DNA of 7,729 bases from an uncultured Lachnospiraceae bacterium (lineage in GTDB: Bacteria > Bacillota > Clostridia > Lachnospirales > Lachnospiraceae): assembly GCA_947382415.1 (NCBI GenBank), contig CANCYO010000099.1:1-7729 (forward strand), written 5' to 3'. The notes beneath the pieces were generated by a model. It searched no databases. It worked only from the letters and a program-made list of their open reading frames with translations, and had not been told where the DNA came from. Made by a program: the position numbers and the translations under genes. Each line of letters starts with the position of its first letter. Position 1 is the stretch's first letter. Shown here piece after piece: positions 1-4,853 of this stretch.

Positions 1-48
1 CCCCCACGTCTCGCAACACTCTTTCCCTACACGACGCTCTTCCGATCT
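1..48 (+). other. Illumina sequencing adapter left on the contig end (artefact)
   Basis: Positions 16-48 match, base for base from memory, the 33-base Illumina TruSeq read-1 adapter, which begins ACACTCTTTCCC and ends GCTCTTCCGATCT. Positions 1-15 do not resemble the following gene. The eight bases directly before the adapter (8-15, gtctcgca) sit where a dual-index i5 barcode would be, and CAC at 5-7 matches the end of the P5 sequence before such an index; this reading of 1-15 is inference. The macrodomain reading frame becomes biologically sensible immediately after base 48, which places the junction there. The stretch should be trimmed and not interpreted as genome sequence. Confidence 0.97.
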
Positions 49-575
49 TCACAAGACTTAAAGTCGGCGCCATTGTAAACGCCGCCAATTCACAGATGCT
101 GGGATGCTTTGTGCCCTGCCACAGATGCATTGACAATGCGATCCACAGTGCGGCGGGAATGCAGCTTCGGGAGGAATGCAGCCACATCATGAACCGCAGG
201 CGGCAAAGATATGGCGAGAACTATGAGGAACCTGCGGGTACGGCTACCCTGACGCCGGCCTATAATCTTCCCTGCGAGTATGTGATCCACACCGTGGGCC
301 CTGTTGTGTCCGGCGGATTGAATGACGCGCTGTGTCAGGATTTGCAAAATTGCTATGAAAATGTTCTGAAATGCTGTCTGGAACATCATATCAGATCTGT
401 TGCGTTATGCTGTATCTCAACGGGGGAATTCCGTTTTCCAAACGACAGGGCGGCCTGGATCGCATGGGAAACGGTGACGGATTTTCTGGAAGAGCATGGC
501 GCTCATATGGAACGGATTGTATTTAATGTATTTCAGGACAAAGACAGGATTATTTACGAGAAGATATCAGGTTGA
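49..575 (+). CDS. Zinc-type macrodomain protein-ADP-ribose hydrolase, 5' end missing
   Basis: This is the C-terminal 174 residues of a macrodomain protein; the first whole codon is at 51 and the true start lies off the contig, so the ATG at 96 is internal. Family members are usually about 250-270 residues, so roughly 80-90 N-terminal residues are missing through assembly, not mutation. The fragment opens with the ADP-ribose-binding signature AIVNAANS (fragment residues 7-14). It continues with GCFVPCHRCIDN, whose Cys19, His24 and Cys26 have the C-x4-H-x-C spacing expected for the zinc site of Zn-dependent macrodomains such as those of Streptococcus pyogenes and Staphylococcus aureus. The phosphate-binding loop appears as ISTGEFRFP near residues 122-130. 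Known relatives remove mono-ADP-ribose from proteins in the cytoplasm, often reversing modification by a SirTM sirtuin encoded nearby; that partner cannot be checked here. The protein ends EKISG then TGA. Confidence 0.9.
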
Positions 576-586
576 TCTGGCAGGGG

Positions 587-607
587 CAGGATCAGCCTGT
601 AATTTTT
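587..607 (+). terminator. Possible weak intrinsic terminator after the macrodomain gene
   Basis: CAGG at 587-590 can pair with CCTG at 596-599 across a five-base loop, extendable by one G-T pair, and five T residues follow at 603-607 after TAA. The stem is short and the T-run is not immediately adjacent, so this is marginal. Its place 12 bases after the macrodomain stop codon and before the next promoter is the main reason to list it. Confidence 0.25.
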
Positions 608-627
608 CGGCAGTTAAATTATATGCT

Positions 628-655
628 TTTATTTGTGTCAGGGCTTTATCTGTGT
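628..655 (+). repeat. 11-base direct repeat overlapping the promoter, candidate operator
   Basis: TTTATTTGTGT (628-638) recurs as TTTATCTGTGT (645-655), with 10 of 11 positions the same and a start-to-start distance of 17 bases. A GC pair lies just upstream of each copy (625-626 and 643-644). The first copy contains the -35 hexamer and the second ends on the TG of the extended -10. OmpR/PhoB-type regulators bind direct repeats, and one is encoded in this operon, so autoregulation is possible. However, the 17-base period is not the 10-11 base spacing most typical of that family. Confidence 0.4.
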
Positions 656-661
656 TACAAT
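633..661 (+). promoter_or_regulatory. Predicted sigma-A-type extended -10 promoter for the downstream operon
   Basis: A -35-like TTGTGT (633-638) is followed after 17 bases by TACAAT (656-661). That hexamer is preceded by TG plus one base at 653-655, giving an extended -10 element. A start of transcription near 668 would leave a leader of about 38 bases before the GTG at 706. An overlapping TATAAT at 661-666 is another possible -10, but it has no well-spaced -35. This is the only good promoter I see in the window and it precedes the whole six-gene run. The direct repeat at 628-655 overlaps it and could be an operator. Confidence 0.6.
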
Positions 662-691
662 ATAATGGCTTGAGATGAAAACCATAAAAAC

Positions 692-699
692 GGGAGGAG
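692..699 (+). promoter_or_regulatory. Ribosome binding site that selects a GTG start at 706
   Basis: GGGAGGAG lies six bases before GTG at 706. The next in-frame ATG at 715 would be 15 bases away, so the GTG is the better start. Confidence 0.85.
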
Positions 700-705
700 A
701 ATACT

Positions 706-1287
706 GTGGCGGATATGCAGGATGCAGGCAGATACATTGCGGAGGGATATTCTTTTTATACGGAGAAGGATGCGGCTCTGGCTGAGGAGGAGCGCCGTAA
801 GGCGGAATATCTGAAGGCGCGTCTGGACTATAACAATCCGGAGAGCATTCTGCGAATTTACAAAAAGGCCGTGGCGGAGCGGATATTCAGATCTCCGGTG
901 GGATTGTTTTTTATGAAGGAATTACAGCAGTATCTGCTGCGGCAGGAGAGCGTCGATTCTGCGGAGGTGGATGCCATCCCTCTGTATGTCTCCTTTGAGG
1001 GGGAGTTTCGGGAGCAGAGCAGTCCTGCCCGCAACAGGGTGAAGCCTGCCGGGGACGCTAAACCGAAAAAATCCCCGGCGCTGCGAATCTCTGTGATTGC
1101 CAATATTCTGCTTGCGGCTGCGGTGATCGCCATGTTTGCCATCGCTCTGGGCGCCAGCCAGCCCAATATCCTGAATTATGAGCGGGTGCTGACGGATCGC
1201 TTTGCCTCCTGGGAGCAGGAACTCACGGAGAGAGAGCAGGCAGTCCGTGAGCTGGAGCTGGAATGGAATAATAAACAGAGGGAATGA
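706..1287 (+). CDS. Unrecognised single-pass membrane protein with C-terminal coiled coil
   Basis: I do not recognise a named family for this 193-residue protein. Residues 1-80 are charged and probably helical: an Ala/Glu/Arg-rich stretch around 22-40, then a section around 44-80 rich in Arg, Lys and Leu. Residues 104-124 are a basic, Pro-containing linker with KPKK. Residues 128-150 form one clear membrane segment rich in Ala, Ile and Leu. Residues 154-193 are a Glu/Arg/Leu-rich stretch likely to form a short coiled coil. There is no N-terminal signal peptide. The positive charges before the membrane segment predict a cytoplasmic N-terminus and an outward-facing C-terminal coiled coil. It is the first gene after the predicted promoter and ends 55 bases before the response regulator with no terminator, so it is probably co-transcribed. 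It might interact with the sensor kinase or the envelope, but that is a guess from position only. Confidence 0.8.
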   Translation: MADMQDAGRYIAEGYSFYTEKDAALAEEERRKAEYLKARLDYNNPESILRIYKKAVAERIFRSPVGLFFMKELQQYLLRQESVDSAEVDAIPLYVSFEGEFREQSSPARNRVKPAGDAKPKKSPALRISVIANILLAAAVIAMFAIALGASQPNILNYERVLTDRFASWEQELTEREQAVRELELEWNNKQRE

Positions 1288-1327
1288 ATGAGACCGGCGG
1301 ATCGGACAGAGGCGCGGAATAACTGAC

Positions 1328-1332
1328 AGGAG
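1328..1332 (+). promoter_or_regulatory. Ribosome binding site that sets the response regulator start at 1343
   Basis: AGGAG lies 10 bases before ATG 1343. An in-frame TTG at 1334 would leave only one base of spacing and is an unlikely start. The protein from 1343 begins MDRLKILVVDDE, the normal beginning for this family. Confidence 0.7.
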
Positions 1333-1342
1333 TTTGGAACGG

Positions 1343-2014
1343 ATGGACAGATTAAAGATTTTGGTGGTGGATGATGAGAGCAGAATGCGTAAGCTGGTAT
1401 CGGATTTTCTGACACGCAATAATTATGAAGTGCTTGAGGCGGAGGACGGTGAGCAGGCGCTGGATATTTTTTACCGGGAGAAGGATATTGCGTTGTTGAT
1501 ACTGGATGTGATGATGCCGAAGATGGACGGCTGGCAGGTCTGCAGGGAGATAAGAGCCTGTTCCAAAGTGCCGATCATCATGCTCACTGCCAGAGGGGAC
1601 GAGCAGGATGAGCTTCAGGGCTTCGGACTGGGTGTGGATGAGTATATTGCAAAGCCCTTCAGCCCGAAGATTCTGGTGGCCAGAGTGGAGGCGCTTCTGC
1701 GGCGCAGCGGTCAACTGGACAAAGGAGAGATCATAAGCTGTGGCGGAATCGATCTGGACAAAGGCGCCCACCGGGTAACCATAGACGGCCGGGAGATTGA
1801 ACTGAGTTATAAGGAATTTGAGCTTTTGACTTATTTTATGGAGAACAGAGGCCTTGCGCTTTCCCGGGAGAAGATACTGAATCAGGTGTGGGATTATGAT
1901 TATTTTGGGGATGCCCGGACTATCGATACGCATGTGAAAAAACTCAGGAGCAAGCTGGGAGAAAAGGGTGACCTGATCAGAACCGTCTGGGGTATCGGAT
2001 ATAAGTTTGACTGA
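1343..2014 (+). CDS. OmpR/PhoB-family two-component response regulator
   Basis: This 223-residue protein has the standard length and layout of an OmpR-type transcription factor. The receiver domain (about 4-117) holds the acidic pair Asp10/Asp11, the phospho-acceptor Asp55 in LLILDVMMPK, the switch Thr82 in MLTARG, and Lys104 in IAKPFSP. The winged-helix DNA-binding domain (about 125-223) shows the family pattern, including ELSYKEFELLTYF, the LNQVWDYDYFGDARTIDTHVK region around the recognition helix, and the ending RTVWGIGYKFD. All residues needed for phosphorylation are present. In the cytoplasm it would be phosphorylated by the kinase encoded 11 bases downstream and then control transcription. 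Its targets are not shown by the sequence, though the direct repeat at the operon promoter is one candidate. The exact subgroup (VanR-like or other) cannot be assigned from motifs alone. Confidence 0.96.
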   Translation: MDRLKILVVDDESRMRKLVSDFLTRNNYEVLEAEDGEQALDIFYREKDIALLILDVMMPKMDGWQVCREIRACSKVPIIMLTARGDEQDELQGFGLGVDEYIAKPFSPKILVARVEALLRRSGQLDKGEIISCGGIDLDKGAHRVTIDGREIELSYKEFELLTYFMENRGLALSREKILNQVWDYDYFGDARTIDTHVKKLRSKLGEKGDLIRTVWGIGYKFD

Positions 2015-2019
2015 GAGGA
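2013..2019 (+). promoter_or_regulatory. Ribosome binding site overlapping the regulator stop codon
   Basis: GAGAGGA overlaps the TGA at 2012-2014 and lies six bases before ATG 2026. The ATG at 2020 would have no spacing at all, so 2026 is the preferred kinase start. The overlap suggests that translation of regulator and kinase is coupled. Confidence 0.75.
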
Positions 2020-2025
2020 ATGACA

Positions 2026-3525
2026 ATGGCAGGAAAGAGAAAGCGATTTTCCATCCGCAGTCAGTTGGCTTTGATCTTTATCACGCTGATGGCAGGTGTG
2101 ATTCTGCTCTGCTGGACGGTGAATACTCTGTTTCTGGAGGAATATTATATCCGGGAAAAGAGGGAGATCATTTATGATGCCTATGAGACCATACGCAAAG
2201 CGGCGGAACAGGACAGCTATGGAACGGACGCCTTTGTGAGAGAGCTGGAAGGGGTCTGCCGGAATTACAATATAACGGTCTGTGTCATGGATGTAGACTC
2301 CCAGGTCAGATATGTATCCCAGAATGGCGGACGACAGTTGGAAGCCAGGCTGCTGGGGTATATTTTTGGTTTTGCGGAGGTGGAGGTACGGGAGCTTGAG
2401 AGCAGAGAAGATTACCGCATCCAGATTACGGGAGAGGGAGACGGCGAATATCTGGAGATGTACGGGAGACTGACCTCCGGGATATCCTTTATCATGCAGA
2501 CACCTTTGGAGAGCATCCGGGAAAGCGCCGATCTGGCCAATCGTTTTCTGGCTTATGTGGGAGTGCTGGGTACAATGTTTGGGGGAATCGTTATCTGGGC
2601 GGTCTCTTACCGTATCACAAAGCCGATCGCCAGGCTCAGTTATATTTCCGGGCGCATGGTACATCTGGATTTTGAGGTAAAATATGGAAGCAGGAGGCAC
2701 GATCTCTCCCCTGTATTTGACGAGATCGATGTGCTCGGAGAAAATATCAACGAGCTTTCCGCTTCGCTGGAGCGCTCAATTTCAGAGTTGAAAACCGCCA
2801 ACAATGAGTTGAAGCGGGATATTGAAAAAAGAGAGCAGATCGATGAGATGCGCAAGGAATTTCTGGCCAATGTGTCTCATGAGCTGAAGACGCCCATCGC
2901 ATTGATACAGGGCTATGCGGAGGGACTGCAGGAGGGGATCAGCGACGATCCGGAGGAATGGAGATTTTACTGTGACGTCATCGTGGACGAGGCCTCGAAG
3001 ATGAATGTCATGGTAAAGAGGCTGCTGACTCTGAATCAACTGGAATTTGGAAACGATGTGGTGACCATGGAGCGCTTTGACCTGGTGACGCTGATTCGTA
3101 ATTATATACAGTCTGCCCAGATACTGACCCAGCAGAATGAGATCCGGGTTCTGATGGCGGATTATGCGCCTCTCTACGTGTGGGCCGATGAATTTAAGAC
3201 GGAAGAAGTGTTTATGAATTATTTTACCAATGCGGTTATTCACTGTGAGGGGGAAAAGGTGATCGAAATCCGTCTGGAGCAGGAGCATGGCCGGGTGAGG
3301 GTCTGGGTATTTAATACCGGAGCCCATATACCGGAAGATGCGCTCCCTCACATCTGGGAGAAATTCTACAAGGTGGACAAGGCGCATACAAGAACTTACG
3401 GCGGCAGCGGCGTGGGACTTTCCATTGTGAAGGCCATCCAGGAATCGATTCATCAGGAGTACGGGGCGGAGAATTGTCAGGGCGGCGTTCGGTTCTGGTT
3501 TACCGTGGATACGGTTCAGGAGTAG
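2026..3525 (+). CDS. Membrane sensor histidine kinase, partner of the upstream regulator
   Basis: This is a 499-residue kinase. A basic N-terminus (KRKR) leads into membrane segment 1 (about 12-36), an extracytoplasmic sensor region of about 135 residues (37-171), and membrane segment 2 (about 174-195). A HAMP linker follows (about 196-250, starting RITKPIARL), then a helical linker. The dimerisation domain carries the phospho-acceptor His285 in FLANVSHELKTP. The ATPase domain (about 387-499) has the N-box as NYFTNAVIH (Asn398, Asn402), the F-box region as IWEKFYKVD, and the G2-box as GGSGVGLSIVKA. The G1-box reads NTGAHIP, with Asn where the classic motif has Asp; this variant is common in VanS-like Firmicute kinases. 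The signal is unknown because the sensor region shows no motif I recognise. It autophosphorylates at the membrane and passes phosphate to the upstream regulator. A gap of 41 bases separates it from hflX. Confidence 0.95.
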   Translation: MAGKRKRFSIRSQLALIFITLMAGVILLCWTVNTLFLEEYYIREKREIIYDAYETIRKAAEQDSYGTDAFVRELEGVCRNYNITVCVMDVDSQVRYVSQNGGRQLEARLLGYIFGFAEVEVRELESREDYRIQITGEGDGEYLEMYGRLTSGISFIMQTPLESIRESADLANRFLAYVGVLGTMFGGIVIWAVSYRITKPIARLSYISGRMVHLDFEVKYGSRRHDLSPVFDEIDVLGENINELSASLERSISELKTANNELKRDIEKREQIDEMRKEFLANVSHELKTPIALIQGYAEGLQEGISDDPEEWRFYCDVIVDEASKMNVMVKRLLTLNQLEFGNDVVTMERFDLVTLIRNYIQSAQILTQQNEIRVLMADYAPLYVWADEFKTEEVFMNYFTNAVIHCEGEKVIEIRLEQEHGRVRVWVFNTGAHIPEDALPHIWEKFYKVDKAHTRTYGGSGVGLSIVKAIQESIHQEYGAENCQGGVRFWFTVDTVQE

Positions 3526-3566
3526 CACAGGTATGCTGCGGCAGAGAGGAAGATCATACAGAGTAT

Positions 3567-4829
3567 ATGACAGAGAGTATCAGAGTGTTGCTGGTGGGGG
3601 TAGATACGGGGGAAGAGGCGGATTTTGACCGTTCAATGGCAGAGCTGAAGAGTCTGGCCGAAGCCTGCGGCAAACAGGTGGCCGGGGTGATCACCCAGCG
3701 CATGACCAGCGTGAACAGAGCATTTTATATCGGAACCGGAAAGGTCGGGGAAGTACGGGATTTTGCAGAGGAGTGTGAGGCCGCAGAGATCATTTTTGAC
3801 AATTCTCTCACGCCCTCCCAGCTTCGCAATCTGACGGAGGAGCTGGATCTGCCGATTCTGGACAGGACTCAGCTCATCTTGGATATTTTTGCCATCCGGG
3901 CCCGGACGGGAGAGGCCAGACTGCAGGTGGAGATGGCCAGACTGCAGTATATGCTGCCCCGGCTGGTGGGAATGCATGAAGAGCTGGGTAGACAGGGAGG
4001 AACCGGCGGCAGTATGAGCAATAAGGGCGCCGGTGAAAAGAAGCTGGAGCTGGACAGACGAAGGATCGAGCACCGTATTTCGGAACTGCGCAAAGAGCTG
4101 GAGACAGTGGAGCGTTCCCGGGAGATCCAGCGCAAAAAGCGCAATGCGTCCCGTATTCCACAGGTGGCGTTAGTGGGTTACACCAATGCGGGCAAGTCTA
4201 CCATAATGAATCGAATGCTGGAGGAGTTCGGGAGAGTGCCCGGGAAACAGGTTCTGGAACAGGATATGCTTTTTGCAACTCTGGAGACCAGTGTGCGCAG
4301 CATTGAGATGGAAGACGGCAGACCGTTTTTTCTGGCGGACACAGTGGGATTTATTCATAAGCTGCCTCATGGACTGGTGAAGGCTTTCCGGTCTACGCTG
4401 GAGGAGGTACGGTATGCGGATCTGCTGGTGCATGTGGTGGATTATTCCGATGAGGATTACCGCCGTCAGATGGAAATTACGGAAGAAACATTAAAAGAAT
4501 TGGAAATTGGAGACATTCCGCGGATTATAGTGTATAATAAATCTGACAGGCGTCAGATGGAACGTCTGCCCCGGGTGCGCAGGAATGACATTCATATGGC
4601 GGCAGGGCCCGGTATAGGGATCAGAGAACTGGCAAAATTGATACAGGACAGGCTCTACGAACATTACAGGGACTGTGAGTTTGTGCTGCCCTATGATCAG
4701 GGGCGGGCGGCGTCTTATCTCATGGAACAGACTGTGGTTCTGGAACAGGAGTACAGAGAGGACGGAATCTATCTGAAAGTACGGTGCCATGAGCAGGATG
4801 CTTCCAGATATGGACGATTTATAATTTGA
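3567..4829 (+). CDS. hflX: GTPase HflX, ribosome-splitting factor
   Basis: This 420-residue protein matches HflX in length and order. The N-terminal HflX domain (about 5-190) includes the segment around FYIGTGKVGEV and IIFDNSLTPSQ, the glycine-rich GRQGGTGGS linker at 141-149, and a charged helical pair (about 158-192). The Obg-like GTPase domain has G1 GYTNAGKST (204-212), switch I LFATLE (235-240), G3 DTVGF (258-262) and G4 NKSD (324-327). The G5 position reads AAG (345-347) instead of the usual SA-x form. A short C-terminal domain follows (about 365-420). HflX binds the 50S subunit, hydrolyses GTP and splits 70S ribosomes, chiefly under heat or translation stress; some paralogues give macrolide-lincosamide resistance, and nothing here shows this one does. 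ATG 3567 fits the homology. The nearest good ribosome binding site (AGAGGAAG, 3545-3552) is 14 bases away, so initiation may be weak or coupled to the kinase. Confidence 0.95.
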   Translation: MTESIRVLLVGVDTGEEADFDRSMAELKSLAEACGKQVAGVITQRMTSVNRAFYIGTGKVGEVRDFAEECEAAEIIFDNSLTPSQLRNLTEELDLPILDRTQLILDIFAIRARTGEARLQVEMARLQYMLPRLVGMHEELGRQGGTGGSMSNKGAGEKKLELDRRRIEHRISELRKELETVERSREIQRKKRNASRIPQVALVGYTNAGKSTIMNRMLEEFGRVPGKQVLEQDMLFATLETSVRSIEMEDGRPFFLADTVGFIHKLPHGLVKAFRSTLEEVRYADLLVHVVDYSDEDYRRQMEITEETLKELEIGDIPRIIVYNKSDRRQMERLPRVRRNDIHMAAGPGIGIRELAKLIQDRLYEHYRDCEFVLPYDQGRAASYLMEQTVVLEQEYREDGIYLKVRCHEQDASRYGRFII

Positions 4830-4853
4830 CGGGAAAGAACAGAGGATGAGCGG

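Noticed and set aside
571..593. Inverted pair TGATC/GATCA flanking the region after the macrodomain stop
   Set aside because: The stem is only five pairs with a 13-base loop and no T-run directly after it, so it is likely chance.
496..678. 60-codon plus-strand open frame at the end of the macrodomain gene
   Set aside because: It overlaps the real gene in another frame for 80 bases, lacks a ribosome binding site and runs through the promoter region.
1288..1326. Possible 12-codon leader peptide (ATG 1288 to TGA 1326) before the response regulator
   Set aside because: It follows directly on a stop codon but has no notable residue pattern, no attenuator hairpin after it and no independent ribosome binding site.
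1352..2026. Long open frame on the minus strand across the response regulator (224 codons)
   Set aside because: It is the complement of a clearly real regulator, has no recognisable domain and a His/Leu/Gln-rich composition typical of an antisense shadow.
1900..2700. 266-codon minus-strand open frame spanning the regulator-kinase junction
   Set aside because: It covers conserved parts of two real genes, has no domain pattern and no suitable promoter or ribosome binding site context.
2782..3528. 248-codon minus-strand open frame over the kinase catalytic region
   Set aside because: It is a shadow of the conserved kinase domains; its His-rich protein matches nothing I know.
3474..3566. Upstream TTG start for hflX at 3474
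   Set aside because: It would overlap the kinase end by 52 bases and add about 31 residues that do not look like HflX; ATG 3567 gives the expected N-terminus.
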